A stretch of 64,000 nucleotides of DNA from Isoetes taiwanensis (Eukaryota > Streptophyta > Lycopodiopsida > Isoetales > Isoetaceae), in the NCBI GenBank assembly GCA_021234155.1, contig JAJEKV010000080.1:1908182-1972181 (forward strand), given 5' to 3'. The translations under genes were made by a program, and so were the position numbers. Below the pieces are notes generated by a model. The model was not told the origin of the DNA. It saw nothing but the letters and a program-made list of their open reading frames with translations, and did no database searches. Within the stretch, counting starts at the first letter, position 1. Every line of letters begins with the position of its first letter. This document shows, piece by piece, positions 1 through 11,827 of the stretch.

Positions 1-199
1 CCTGCGACAGCAGTTCCAAAGCTTTACAGGATTCAAGAAGTTTGCTCCGCCTTTGTCTGCTGGCATATCTTGCACTCTCTAATATACCTTGCTATCTCCT
101 TCTTCATGTCGGGCGAGATAGCGCTTCTAATTTTTGAAGTGCGTCTTCATGAACCACATGCCTGCTATGGGACTATTGTGTGTGTATCGTTCGGGATTA

Positions 200-783
200 G
201 CTTCTAACTTAAGAAGATTGTGGTACACACAATTTGTTTTTATGGTATAGCAAGTTTCCCTCCTTCTTGTAGTGCCTGAACATTTCCCTTTCCTTGTCGG
301 TCTTGGCCTCCTTGCAAAGACTTGTCCAAACTTCTTTGAAATCGGGATCTGTTGGCAATGTTTCCTCAATCTTCTTGCCAAACTCGCTCACGAGTGTTGA
401 TATGGCATTACAATGAATTCTTGTTGCCAAAGGCTTCCTAGAAAGGGCATCCGCAACCACATTGAGCTTCCCTGGCTTATAACTTATCTCGAAGTCATAT
501 TCTTCTAGGAATTCCATCCATCTCCTTTATTGAGCTTCCCTGGCTTATAACTTATCTCGAAGTCATATTCTTCTAGGAATTCCATCCATCTCCTTTGTCT
601 CAAATTGAGGAGTGGTTGTGTAAATATGTATTGAAGGCTTTGATGATCATTATCAAAGGCTGGAATCTTCTTCCCAATAGATAATGTCTCCAAATTCTTA
701 GAGCTCTTACTATAGCCGGGGAGCTCGATCATGTGTTGGTGTAAGCTTTCGGCGTCCTTCAACTTCTTGGAATCATAGGCCAC
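200..783 (-). pseudogene. Ty3/gypsy RNase H remnant of element M
   Basis: Minus-strand fragments encode the end of a Ty3/gypsy polymerase: a DH-Q-SLQYIF motif, then [21 protein letters not shown] and VADALSRK, which is the standard RNase H tail of gypsy elements. The enzyme degrades the RNA strand during reverse transcription in the cytoplasmic particle. A perfect 68-bp tandem duplication (461-528 and 529-596) copies the [15 protein letters not shown] segment and, because 68 is not a multiple of three, shifts the frame. The integrase expected to follow is not recognisable in the first 200 bases. Confidence 0.85.
461..596. repeat. Perfect 68-bp tandem duplication in RNase H remnant
   Basis: Two adjacent identical 68-bp copies start at 461 and 529 with ATTGAGCTTCCCTGGC. 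The duplication breaks the reading frame of the RNase H remnant and therefore arose after, or killed, this copy. An assembly duplication cannot be excluded. Confidence 0.9.
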
Positions 784-1139
784 TACTATTTCCTCTGTAT
801 GAGGATTTTGTTGCTATCACAGCGCTGGCGTCTTTGGCTACAAGTTTATCTTTGGTCGGATCCGCAAGACCAATCGCGGCATTGTCGTCCGATGCTTCAA
901 TGTGTCAAATGCTTTCTGGGCCTTGCTTTACCAATGAGTTGCCCAATCCTTTATCTTCCCGCCTTTTGTGAGACCAGTCAATGGCGCTGCTACCTTGGCA
1001 AAGTTCTTGACAAATCTTCTATAATAGCACTTTAAGCCTAGGAAGCTCCTGACTTCATCGTATTCTTCTTGCCGCCAATCAATCACGGCCGATCTTCGCG
1101 AGGATGCGTGGAAATGCCTTCTCTCTTGTTATCACATGC

Positions 1140-1745
1140 CTAAATACTTTCGACTCTTTCCGCCGTGGTGTACACTTCAATAACCATAAAGAGTTGATGC
1201 CTTCTTAACTTTTCAAGCACCTTCCTCAAATGTTGGGCATGTTCTTCCATAGATTTGCTATAAACCAAGATATCATCGAAGAAGACTATAATGAAGGAGT
1301 CTAAAAATTCGCGGAAGACGTCGTTCATCAATCTCATGAATGTTGCCGGCGCATTAGACAATCCAAAGGGCATGACTGTGAACTCATAGTGCCCATATCT
1401 TGTTCTGAACACTATCTTGTGGATGTCTTCCTCTTTGACTATCTTGTGGATGTCTTCCTCTTTGATCCTGATGGATGATACCACGATCGAGGTCTATTTT
1501 GGGAGAGAAGATCTTGGCTCCTTGCAACTGATCCATTAGGTCATCTAACCTAGGCAAGGCATACTTATTCTTAATGGTGTGCTTATTTAACTGGCGGTAA
1601 TCAATGCACATCCTAAGGCTCCCATCCTTCTTCTTCACAAAAAGAATAGGGGCTCCAAAGGGAGAGACACTAGGTCTTATGAACCCTAGGTCTAGCAATT
1701 CTTGCAACTGCTTCTTTAGCTCCGTCAACTCTTGGTTGATATTCT
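1140..1745 (-). pseudogene. Ty3/gypsy reverse transcriptase remnant of element M
   Basis: Minus-strand fragments carry the RT domain in order: [37 protein letters not shown] followed by YRQLN, LPRLDDL, then after a frame break [18 protein letters not shown], the catalytic motif [10 protein letters not shown] and the thumb start [12 protein letters not shown]. The catalytic Asp pair is kept. A 27-bp in-frame tandem duplication repeats KEEDIHKIV near 1,430-1,465, just before the [10 protein letters not shown] segment. The sequence closely resembles the RT fragment of element P (26,560-26,850), so the two belong to one family group. Confidence 0.92.
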
Positions 1746-2016
1746 ATAAAGGCCTTGCTTGTTGGCTTCGTCTACGGTTCAAGTGCTATTTCACACTTTC
1801 GACTCCTCTATAGGTGAGGCCTTAATCTCATCGGGGAAACAAGTCATGAAATTCCTTGATCAACTTAGCTATAGGCTTGGGGGAGCTTACTCAACTCTTT
1901 GCTTTGCCTTCCTCCGACTCTTGATCTTGAGCTCAAGCTTAAGGAGATAGGCCACTTCTTTGTTTTTCTTATGCACTTAAGCAACTTGTCACTAGTCATG
2001 CATTGCATGATTGGGG

Positions 2017-2400
2017 TTACTTCTTTACACAGTAATCTCGATGACCTTGCCCTCTCTGGTTGTTAAGGTCACCTTGCGCTTCCACAATTGATGAGTGCTC
2101 TGGCCCAAGGTATTCCATTCCAATAATCAGGTCATACTTGCCTATATTCATGACTTCCGCTCCCAATGCGACATTAATGCCTGGCAAGTCTACATTGAAG
2201 TTTATTCTCTTTCCCGCTGTATGCCTGACTGCCCCATTAGCTAATACAACTGGCCTGGGCGTAGACTTCAATGGCTTTAACTTCAACATGCTTACCATCC
2301 TAGGGGCGCAAAAAATTATGACTGCTCCCTCGTGGTACATCAATACTATAAAAGACTTGGACTTTGCCTTTCTGGTTGTTGAGATAACCTGATACTGACT
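2017..2400 (-). pseudogene. Retroviral-type aspartic protease region of element M
   Basis: A minus-strand frame of about 108 residues reads as the C-terminal half of a gypsy protease: LANGAVRHTAGKRINFNVDL, then a GAEVMNIGKYDLIIGMEYLG segment (the usual DLIIGMD/E-WL motif). The active-site DTGA triad is not visible in this frame; the upstream sequence (2,343-2,460) is frame-broken and contains a linker with IQGECHIFAAID, similar to IEGEYRICTAIE in element P. It lies between the gag and RT remnants, as expected. Confidence 0.75.
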
Positions 2401-3451
2401 TTCGGCATTGTCGGTGTCAATGGCAGCAAAGATATGACACTCACCCTGGATGTAGTCTCTGGCGTCATCCTCGTCTACGTCGGTGGGTCCTATGCCCTGA
2501 CTGGAAACATCTGAAACATAGATGCTTTTCTATTCTCTTTGGGGATGGCCTGCAAAAATTGCTTCACCGCTTTGGAGTAGTTAGACCCGCTTCCTTGGTC
2601 CTTGAAGCTCACGTTTCTTTTCACCTTGCCACCACTTGCATTGCCACCATAATGGGAGTTGTATTGCGATGCGCTTCATTGCTTTGGACTTCTTGCCCTT
2701 GGGCTATAGCCTCACGTGCCCTTGCCCTTATCCGGAAATATTCTTTGCCTTGGTGCATGCTCTTGGAGTTCTTTGTTCCTTGCAAACTTACGGCCTTCCG
2801 ATTACGCCCGACCGCGGTCTTGGTTTTATTGCCCTTACAAACTTCCGGATCTCCTCATTTAACCCTTCAATATAGCCCTCTCTGGCGTGCTTTTCACTCA
2901 ACCCGGCACATAAAGCCTTAGTCTCATGAATTCCTCTGCGTATATTTACGGGGATTTGTTGCCTTCTAGCGCAACCTATAGAGCTGGCGCATTATGTTGT
3001 ACTTATGTTTCCTTGGCGTAATGGCGCCTTAAGCCTTAGCAAACTTCTTGAACTTGCGAAGGCATCCCTACTCATTTATATGTGCTTTGGCATACCCCCT
3101 TCCACCATATTAAACTGCCCCTTGAGGGTTTGCTATTGCTACCTGCCTTTGTTCTTGTCCTTCATGCCATAGGCATTGCCATACTCACTCATCTCGTCGG
3201 GCCAAGCCTCTGCTTCCATTCGGGATCTGTTTCTCTCAGGAAGCTGCTCTAACTTTCGGCTTTCCACACATTGCTAAGCCTTGTCAACCTTCTTATTGTC
3301 AGTTGTGATCTACCTACATCACGGTTTGGATCCTCCGTGATCCGTCTCTTCCACGCTCTTGATCCAGTGCATTAATGCGAGCTAGAGTCAGGGACCCCCG
3401 AACTAGGAGATCTTCTCCTTCGGCTTCTCTTCCTTTGTTGCCTTTGTTAGG
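2400..3451 (-). pseudogene. Gag remnant of element M
   Basis: Minus-strand pieces in several frames match the gag of element P: EAWPDEMSEYGNAYGMKDK (near 3,160-3,260) corresponds to KAWLNEMEEFGNSYGMKDKD in P, and YIEGLNEEIRKFVRAIKP corresponds to YIEGLNNNIMKLVWAINP. This is the capsid-like Retrotrans_gag domain. No zinc knuckle can be seen. The copy is cut on its 5' side by the insertion of element 1 at 3,452. Confidence 0.75.
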
Positions 3452-4033
3452 TGTTTTGAGTGCAGGTTAAAGGGAACTCTGGAAGGCGACCCTCGTGAGG
3501 ACCCGTGGATTCAACGAGAGAGTCCTGGGACTATGTCACTTTGATTTGCAGAAGAAAAGAAGAAGAAGAAAATGGAACAAATGAGAGGAAAATGATAAGC
3601 TTCCTTGATATCAATGATGAACATGCATGAGCTCTCGCCAATAGAGAGAGAAGAACCGAAGGAGACAAGACTCAAAAACTCATCTCTCCTACTCATATGC
3701 CGAGCTCTAGTCATATATATAGTACAATGGCCTTGGGCCCAATATAGACACCTCCGCCCAATATAGACACTGACCGTCTTGCGACTCACGGGAGGCCTTT
3801 CTGAGGAATGTGGTGCCTCTTGAAGTGCACGGAATCATGCCCGGCCATCGCCCGGGGTGGACAGACGTCACTTGTCCAGCGGCATCTCTTTGATATTTGA
3901 TTGCGGGTGCGTGGTCGCTGCCGGTCTTCTGGCAGCCTTTGATGGCTGACCCGTGGCTGATTGGGGATCCCTGAGCTTGACCTCGCGTGTCGATGCATGA
4001 ATAGTCACATGCACAGAGGCACAGGGACTAACA
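3452..4033 (-). repeat. Element 1 LTR (3' LTR in element orientation), 582 bp
   Basis: Matches 13,955-14,568, 45,646-46,227 and 55,535-56,115 over its length. On the plus strand it starts TGTTTTGAGTGCAGG and ends GGGACTAACA. A TATATATAG stretch near 3,714 is conserved in all four copies and is the likely promoter TATA. On the internal side the minus strand reads GTTTGGTGGGAG right before the LTR, a polypurine tract. Confidence 0.93.
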
Positions 4034-5480
4034 CTCCCACCAAACGACACTCGGTGAAGAAAAGGAGGAAGGGTTTTACGGTGGGAAGCCATCTGTCATG
4101 CGAAAGTGATCCTCACGGGGTGAGGGCCGGGCACCAATATGGTGCAAGCTAATGAGATCTGGCCGGGTTTGAAGAGCGTCGGGGTGTTGAGGCCAAGGCG
4201 GGATCTCGCTGCATCAATAAGAAAGATCGGACCATGTCTTCAAAGGGCGGCATGGGGCGTCAAAGAAATGTTGACATTCCATGAGGAGGCAGTGTCCGGA
4301 GGCCAAAGGCAACCCGATCGCATTCGTTCTGATAAAAAATGGGGCGCCGCCGATTTATGGAGCTGAGCAAAATGCATTTGAGAGCAAAGACAAAAGCCTG
4401 CTTGAAGATGGACCAAGGATCGTGTGAGGTGGTGGCGTGCAAAAGATGTCAAGACCATGAAGCGCATCCTCCTCACCGGTTGCCAACCACGCTCATTTGC
4501 AATATAGATCCAATTAGTGGTGGCATCCGAAAGTGGCACCTTCTTCCCAATGGGGCCGGCGCGAACAAAAACGTGGATCCCACCGGAGATCCGTCGAGAT
4601 CTGGGGGTGGTGTCCATCCCATGACCATCCATGACCTTGGTCCAAAAGGGGGCAATCGGGAAGTCGGGAACACGGGGCGGGAGGTACGCGCCCGGGGAAG
4701 CATAGGGGAGAAGGAACCATGCCCGTGGGCGTGGGTTCTTGGCGGTCTCCCCGAATTGGCCCGACAAGATCCGGATCAAGAGCTTGACACCAACGATCCC
4801 AAGAGAGAAGAGAGAGTTGAGAGTTGACAGGAGGGGCTATCCCATCCCGTGGGGGCCGTCTTGCTATCCAACGAGCCCATAATTGATTATAGCCTGCGAG
4901 GTGCTGCATATAAATTTGTGCATAGGGAAGATCCTCGGGATGTCCTAGATACTTCCTTATCTGTTGCATTCGCGGCTTCAGCTTGCCGAGAGATAAATGA
5001 TTGGCAAGCTTCGGGCATGTACTCGATGAAGAGTTTGAATTACGAGCTTGATCAGCAAGATAGGGGATTGTTATCACCGAAGCAACCATTGCACGTGGGG
5101 TCACCACGAAAGAGGCGGGCGTGGCCCATCACCGGAAGTGTTCACGTGCATCACCGGATAAAAATCATGAAATATGTAAGCCATGGGCTGAACAACTCAA
5201 ATGTGATAAAGTCCGGATCGGCCGCGGTCGCGGAGATCAAAGACCAAAAGGCCGCGACATAACCCTTTGTCTTCAATGGAGAGTTACGGCCAAATCCGAA
5301 GAAAATGCACCTTGCTTTCGGGGGAATATCCGCGAGGTCCATCTCACCGCGCCCGCCGAAAGGAAGAGGTGGCGAAACAACCACATAATCGTGATAGCGG
5401 AAGGCCCGGGAAGTCAACGTATTACGTGAATAATGGCGGTATGGCCCGTCAAGTTTTGCTTGAGCCTCATCGGTGAGGCC
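4034..5480 (-). CDS. Unrecognised region/ORF between extra ORF and 3' LTR of element 1
   Basis: The minus strand holds an open frame of ~180 residues (4,240-4,779) with VPDFPIAPFWTKVMDGHGMD and TTNWIYIANERGW segments, preceded at 4,800-5,480 by further open pieces. A related minus-strand sequence occurs in element 2 (46,310-47,030), including the TTNWIYIANEHGW segment, so a coding role is plausible; the exact frame is uncertain because of small indels. It may be the C-terminal part of the extra ORF upstream. Element 2 lacks about 607 bp corresponding to 4,828-5,434 here. I do not recognise the protein. Confidence 0.4.
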
Positions 5481-5499
5481 GAATAGCTTGCTTCGTACT

Positions 5500-7015
5500 G
5501 TTGTTCAAGATCCGCGGATCGGTTGTCCTTTTCGGCGGTGGCGTGATTGGTCCGCGGACCCGTTCGAGAAGTGTTGACACGGGAGGAGGATTGCCCCAGG
5601 AGTATTAAGGCGAACACGGCAATCTCCGCGTCATCAAATCTTCGTTTTACGCACCTCGTAGGCGATCTTGAAGAGAGGTGAGCTGAGAGGTTTGGGTAGA
5701 AAGTTGAGCCGTCAAGGAGGCAATTTGAGCGTCCCTCTCTGTAAGGGTTTGAACTTGAGTTCTGAAATTTCCACAAAGTTCAGAGTACAAGGCGTTGAGC
5801 TTGGCAATATCTGCGTCCTTGGTATCCAGGAGAGCTGCTTTGGACTTGTTGTGCTCCAATAAATTCTGAATTTCTGATTGGAGCTGAGCCTGTTGATCTG
5901 CAAGTTGGCTGACTTGATCCTGTGCACTTTTGAGATCCGTATGAGCACATCAGCGAGCTCGCGTGCTTGTCTTGAAGTTTGGTCTCAAAGTTGCAACTTG
6001 GGCGATGGCGACTTGAAGGTCCGCGGTGGACCGCATCCGGGTCTCTAGTCTTGGTTTGAACCCCGTTCATAAGAGCTTCCCAGGATTCTTGTAACTTAAG
6101 AACAGCAGCAGAGCATCCTGGCCGATCTTTTGATACAACAAGCGGGCGAGGGTGTTGTGGTGGTGGAGCCCCTTCTTTGTTGCACTGGTTTGTGATGTTT
6201 GGGAGATATGGTGTGAACTGGATGGTGTAGCTGAGGAGGAGACAGTGACATGGGAGTGCGGATTTTGGACATGACCCGTGGAAGACGGGCGTGAAGTGCC
6301 AACACGGTTAGTCGATGGAAGAGACCGAAAGTGGAATGTTGAGAAAGGAAGCGGTGAGGAGGAAAGTAATGACAGATGAGGGCTTGAAGATGGCCTCCCA
6401 CGAAGTTTGAGTTAGAAGTGGCGGCCGAAGGCGGTCAACTTCTTGGAGAAGGCGGTAGAACAACAAGCGGGGCCAATCAACGTGGTGGTTGGGCGTGTAA
6501 ATGATCACCATATTGTAGAAAGGCTTATTGATATGGGTGTTCTTGATAGAATACCCAAGGTACTTGCGCCACGAAACTTAACAAAGATTTCATGGGGCTT
6601 GTCAATATTGGTCGAGAGGCGTGCACATTGGCGTGATAGCGAGGTGCACCAAACTTAGTGACATCAAGATCGTATGGTAGCCCAAGACAAACAAAGGGGT
6701 TTGCAAGGGGATATGGAATACCTCGAGAGATTAGGTCTCTTGAGTCCAATGAAATGGTGATACCATCGACCCGCGTTGTTGTATCCATGCGGGCTGTTGG
6801 CGATATTGGCGATGAAGCGCTTCAGTTAGGTCGGGATTTGGAGCGGAAGTTCCATTTGAGAGAATTCGAAAAGCTTTTTGTCGTTCAGCAATTTCTTTAT
6901 TTGGGCCAACAAGGGCTTCACCACGGAAAGTGGCGTCAAGAAGGATCTGAGATGCAAAAAGAGCCGGATCTTTGGGAGCGATAGCTTGAAGGGTGGAAAA
7001 TTTTGGGGCAGCCAT
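5500..7015 (-). pseudogene. Extra sense ORF downstream of integrase, element 1 copy (frame-broken)
   Basis: Starts at 7,015 with MAAPKFSTLQAIAPKDPALF and is collinear with the better preserved copy in element 2 (48,605 downwards). After about 30 residues the frame is disturbed, but downstream pieces of the same protein are visible in other frames, including the coiled-coil-like C-terminal half (DADIAKLNALYSELCGNF, DAQIASLTAQLSTQTSQL) at 5,650-5,860. The frame breaks lie largely at CTG/CAG sites and may be sequencing errors. Function unknown; see element 2. Confidence 0.6.
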
Positions 7016-7522
7016 GGTAGCGATTTTGCGTAAACGAAGAGTGATTCAAAGGCGGAGGACGAAAGCCAAGTCTCTGAGGACGAAGGCCGAAGAGAAAGCG
7101 AAAAGGTTTTAGGGCGCGCAAAGGTGGGCGAAGGGGCATGATAAAGGCGAAGCTGCAACCATTGATGGTGCCAGGTGTCGAAAGATGCCAAGGAGGTGAT
7201 TTGAGAGGCAAAAATTTGGCTAAGTCCCAAAGAAAACGTAAGGGAGAAGCAATGAACGGTGAGGATGAGACGTGAGAGAAGGATTGGATGTGACAGGTGG
7301 CCAAAGGACATACTTTAATGTCCGATGGGCGTGAAAAGAAGAAATGGCATTCAATGCTGGCAACTCGAAGGGGGATATCATTAAAAGGAATGTGTCAGAA
7401 GGTACCACGGGCTAGATATCTTGGCGGGGAGAAAAGATTGTCCATTTAGAAAGAGCCTTGCATTGCAAACACGTTGGCAAATTTCTGATTGGTCCACGTC
7501 GACTAGCAGTTCCTCGGTGGGC

Positions 7523-7823
7523 TATATAAGACGAACCGGGAGTGAACTGAAGGCATTGGATGATCTTTGAGCATGGCCGCGCTGGTTTGAACGAAACCGC
7601 ACTATGCCCACCAATTGTCGAGTGGATCACACAGTAAAATGAACTGCGGATCTCGGCGCCACACAACCGTGGCGTCGCGAATGGATGGCTGGTGCTTGGG
7701 ATATGGATGAACATCCCGACCCGATGACCAACGGGGATGGAGGTGGTTCTGCACCTTATTTGGGATCCTGAGCAGAACCTCTACCATCTCCTCCGTATCA
7801 CCTCTGCTCCGAACCCAGAGTAG
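7523..7823 (+). pseudogene. Antisense small ORF with TATA box, element 1 copy (damaged)
   Basis: A TATATAAG box at 7,523-7,530 is followed by a plus-strand sequence (ATG near 7,572, stop at 7,821-7,823) collinear with the 88-codon antisense ORF of element 2 (49,142-49,408). Here several indels break the frame, for example around 7,610-7,700, but the 3' part (CCTGAGCAGAACCTCTACC onward) is nearly identical. It lies between the start of the extra sense ORF and the end of the integrase gene. Confidence 0.55.
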
Positions 7824-8045
7824 AGGGTTTTTCCTCTTAGGTTGGTAGTAGGGCTCTCAGCCCGTTTTTTGTATATAGGGCTGCCCATAAGCGGAAGTAG
7901 GCTGGGTCATGCCCGCATTTTGTAAAATATCCACTATAATATAATATGCGCCTTTCTAGTCTTTACGTGGTATTTGCTTCTTGAGCGGTATCGGGTTGTT
8001 GATTTTAAACTTTACGTGTGATGAAATGTTTTGAGGCGAAAACCA

Positions 8046-9340
8046 TTAACCAATGTTGGTAATGGAGTGCCATCTAATTACCAGTTGGAAAACGGCTGGG
8101 TCGAACCACTTGAACAATTTGATAAGGGCCAAACCAACGAAACTTGAGTTTACCCGAAAATTTTTGTACACAGAATCATAAAGAAGAACCAAATCGCCTT
8201 CTTTGAATGTTTTTGTCTTCAGGGCGTTTGTCATGTAAAGATTTTTGCAACTGTTGTCCATGAAGAACACGAATATAAGCATCCCTTGAAGTTCATCCAA
8301 GCTGTTCTAATTGATAGACCCGTTCTTTTGAGTGCGCCGAGGTGGATTATGAGCATTAGCTTGATTGAAAGAGTGTTGGAAGGATGTATTCAAGCGGCAT
8401 GAGAGCTTCACGACCATAAACCAATTTAAAAGGAGTGTGACCGGTAGCAAACTTGAAACAAGTATTGTAGGCCCAAAGAACGATAGGGAAGTTTTGTTTG
8501 CCGGTCACGTGCGGGGAAGCGTCCACAAATTTTCTTGAGAATGGTGACCAGAGTTTTGTTGGTGCTTTCGCCAAACCATTACCTTGAGGATAGTAAGGGG
8601 TGCTCTTGTGATGATGGATCGAAAGATAATCCGTCGGCTCCTTGATAGTATGATTGATGAAATGGACACCACGATCAGCGACCAGCTCAGGTAGGGCAGC
8701 CGAATCAGCGTGATAATTTGTTGATAGAGGACCCTAGCCGCTTGCTGCGCAGTTGTTATGCGGAAGTGCACAAGCTTCCGCCCATTTGGTAGCATAGTCG
8801 GTGAGAACTAGAATGTAAAGACGCGGGTGTGCCGCGGGGAGGATCGATAGGTCCCACAAAGTCCATTCCCCATTTCTTTGAAGGGAAGGGCGTGGCGGCC
8901 CGGTGTCAAGGAAAGAGCGTCCGCGGGCGTGGAGGCGTCCACCCCCAGCAAAGCGTCACACGTCTTGGCGTGGCGTGAGCATCTTTGAAGAGCGTGGGCC
9001 AATAATACCCGGCGAGAAGGATTTTTATGTGCGTGGTGTCACCATGAAAATGACCACCCCCTAGCCCTTGATGAGCTTCTCGAACAATATCACGGAACTT
9101 CATGAGGTAGAACACAGCGTCGAAGGATGGTGTCCTTACCCTTTTTGTAGAGATGTCCTGCAACCATGGTGTAGTCCGCGGACCTCAGCGGAGAAATTGA
9201 TGGCGGCGGGATTGTCGCCTTGGCGAGGAAGAAGCGTCTCATCTTACGGTGGAAGAGCACACGTGAGAAGATGCTGCTGAAAATCATGGAACCAATGTGG
9301 TGTGGCCGTGACCAAAAGAGTTGAGCGTCGAGAAAGGCGT
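8046..9340 (-). pseudogene. Integrase, element 1
   Basis: Minus-strand fragments give the zinc-binding N-terminus (REAHQGLGGGHFHGDTTHIK, GYYWPTLFKDAHA), catalytic-core pieces (DYATKWAEACALP is clear only in element 2; here LWAYNTCFKFATGHTPFKLV and YGREALMP) and the C-terminal TFKEGDLVLLYDS segment. The enzyme inserts the cDNA copy into chromosomal DNA. The frame is broken many times, mostly by one-base changes at CTG/CAG sites compared with element 2. No chromodomain follows. Confidence 0.85.
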
Positions 9341-9955
9341 CACGAGACTCCGGTTGAGGGATCATCTGTGTGGATCGCGGGAAAGATAATCCGGGGCGAC
9401 ATGAGATTTGCCGGCCTTATGAACAATTTCAAAAGAGCAAATTCTTGGAGAAGAAGGACCCAACGAGCAATGCGGCCGTGGGGCGTGGACTTGTTGATCA
9501 AATAAAGGAGTGCTTGGTGGTCCACAAAGAACTTGATTTGACTGCCCAAAAGGTAGTGGCGAGCGTTGGACCTGAAAAATGAGACCCAAAGCTTCACGCT
9601 CTGTGGCGAGAATAGTTGCTCCGCGGGAATTGAGTTTTTCTGGCGGGCGTAGCGAATTGGTTTGTCGATTGTCGCATCATATTCTTGAGAAAGAACAGCT
9701 CAATAGCAAACGCCGAGACATCTACATGAACATGAAAGGGCTTGTCCCATTGAGGAGGAACAAGAACCGTGCCTGAGTAAGCAAAAAGCAGGTTGTTGGA
9801 AGCGACATCCGCTGGGAATTCAAGCCCGGTGGATTAGATCACCCGTCGGTTTATGAATGGGATCAGCAATGGTCGCTAGTCCGAGTATGAAGGTGGAGTA
9901 ATAATTGACCTTACCGGGAAAGAGCGTGTCTCCTTGATATTGGCTGGTGCTTGAG
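9340..9955 (-). pseudogene. RNase H, element 1
   Basis: Minus-strand pieces include QIKFFVDHQALLYLINKSTP, RIARWVLLLQEFAL and the FIRPANLMSPRIIFPA tail (corresponding to a KAGKSHVAPDYLSRD sequence in the adjacent frame). This is the RNase H domain that follows RT in Ty3/gypsy pol. The two adjacent readings come from a one-base frame change within the tail. Confidence 0.85.
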
Positions 9956-9959
9956 CCTT

Positions 9960-10640
9960 GAGCACACAAGCGATTTTGGCGAGGATCTGTGGTGATACAC
10001 CTTTCTTTTTACAACATGGCCCTAACGAACTTACGGAGGTGGCCTTAAAGGTGCATTTCTCGGGATTGAGACTAATGCGGGACTCATCACATTTCGGAAG
10101 GCGAGTTCCAATTTATCCAAATGGTCACCATGGAACGTAGGCGGAGAAGTCATCTTGAAAAATTTGCAAGAAGGGATTTTCCTTCATGAAATCATGAAAA
10201 AAATCGAGAGCATGATCGTTGAAACGTTGATGGAGAGTTTGATAATCCAAAAGGAACCACCTTGTAGGCAAAAGTGCCCCCCCGGTGGTGAAAGTAGTCT
10301 TGAGTTGATCGATTCTTTGATTGAGATCCGATTGTAGCCCGAAAAAACCATCCATGAAGGAGTACATCTCATGTCCGGCAAACCTCTTCCAAAACACAGT
10401 GCAGCGTGAAGGGAAGTGGAAAGTGATCACGCCCGTGGCACGATTGAGTTTTTGCGGTAGTCCACCTGCACGCGGATCTTACCATTGTGTTTGAGGGCAA
10501 TGACGATGGGGCTCACCCATTGAGAATGTTTGACCTCATAGATCAAACCTACGGCAAGGAGTTTGTCAATTTCCGCCTTAGCCAGGGTCCGCGGTAATTA
10601 GGGTTGAGCCGTCATGTCGTTGCTAAACCGGTCGTGCATC
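9960..10640 (-). pseudogene. Reverse transcriptase, element 1
   Basis: Minus-strand pieces carry GHEMYSFMDGF, DQLKTTFTT and the catalytic motif FLQIFQDDFSAYVPW (FQDD) in one frame from 10,430 to 10,125. It synthesises the cDNA from the element RNA. Upstream parts (finger region near 10,450-10,640) are frame-broken compared with element 2, where EIDKLLVAGLIYEV and EWVSPIVIALKHNGKI can be read. Confidence 0.88.
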
Positions 10641-11050
10641 GATTTGGTAGGAATGGTGAGTTCCCCAAGCTTTTGTTGATTCCCGAAGATCTCTACGTAA
10701 CTCGAGGCAAAAATGTGTTTGAATTTTTTGAAACGGCTTGGCGGCCCCTGTTATGATAAGGGGCCTAAGATTTGCGACAATCTGCGAGACGGGTTGATTG
10801 TTGCCCACGTCCACGATCTCGACTTCCGAGTCCGAATATGGGGTATTACTTCCGATATCCCGGACAATGTGTGCGGGGAGGTTGGAGCATAACCGATCGT
10901 GGCACTTTATGTGGTGAAAAGAGGGTTCTTTGAGGTTCATCCAGCGAGGGTCGCCTTCATGATGGCGTGTACATCAACAGAGTTGCGGGTGGTTCAAGAT
11001 CCGAAAAGTGATCAACACGTTGGATTCGATTGCAAGGAGCCGTGTAAGGG

Positions 11051-11752
11051 TCAAGCAAAGCGACCACTGGCCTGGTCCTGATCAAGAGTCATTTCTCCCC
11101 AAGGATCAGCATATTCGGGGTAGGATGACAGAGGCAGACTCGCAGGTGGAGCCTGAACTTGATAAATATTCTGAGCTTCTTCAGAATCTGTGTCTGAGAG
11201 AGAGGGTTCCGCATTTTCAACAGAAATGATCCTGCCTGTTTGCAAGTCCATGGTGGCATTGAGATGACCATCAGTGATGACTAACTGGTCCGTGGCCCAG
11301 TAATGGATACTCTTGGCCTGGCGGAGAAAAGGTCTGCCTACCAACATTTCATAGTCACCTGGATCTTCGCCAGCTTTCCAAACTCCAAATTCCATGGGGA
11401 AGCGGAGATCACCGATGTTGATGTGAAGAAGAGGCGTGACGCCTTGAGGTCGCGTGATATGGCCATTAGCCAACTTGATGTCATATGGGGCACGAAAGAG
11501 TTGTGTGATGCCCATTTGTTTGCGGAGTTTATCCGTGATGAGATTGACTGCGCTACCTCCATCTATTTGAACATGGTTGACTTGCTGATTGCCCACCGTG
11601 GCATGGACCGTGGGTGTAGAGGTAGCCACAGCCCCAACTAGAACAGTTGGTAGTGGTAACTGGTCCTTGAGAGCAGGACAGAGTTTCAAAATGGTTGCCA
11701 AGCTTAAAGGAATTTTGATCTTGGCGAGCTCCTCTTGGAGTTCTAGAGGCAC
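11051..11752 (-). CDS. Aspartic protease domain, element 1 (233-residue open frame)
   Basis: An uninterrupted minus-strand frame begins MPLELQEELAKIKIPL and contains the protease core: VNHVQIDGGSAVNLITDKL with active-site Asp in a DGGS motif, then IKLANGHITRPQGVTPLLHI and MLVGRPFLRQAKSIHYW. DGGS in place of DTGA is typical of Ogre/Tat/Athila-like elements. The protein continues through an acidic linker (DTDSEEAQNIYQ) towards RT. The protease cuts the Gag-Pol polyprotein. It is the best-preserved coding stretch of element 1. Confidence 0.9.
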   Translation of the reverse strand: MPLELQEELAKIKIPLSLATILKLCPALKDQLPLPTVLVGAVATSTPTVHATVGNQQVNHVQIDGGSAVNLITDKLRKQMGITQLFRAPYDIKLANGHITRPQGVTPLLHINIGDLRFPMEFGVWKAGEDPGDYEMLVGRPFLRQAKSIHYWATDQLVITDGHLNATMDLQTGRIISVENAEPSLSDTDSEEAQNIYQVQAPPASLPLSSYPEYADPWGEMTLDQDQASGRFA

Positions 11753-11827
11753 GTGAGAAAAAAGGATCTGGTTCCACCAGTGCGGGGTGTGGGTAATGAA
11801 GCGGCAACTTCTTTGAGTAAATCAACC

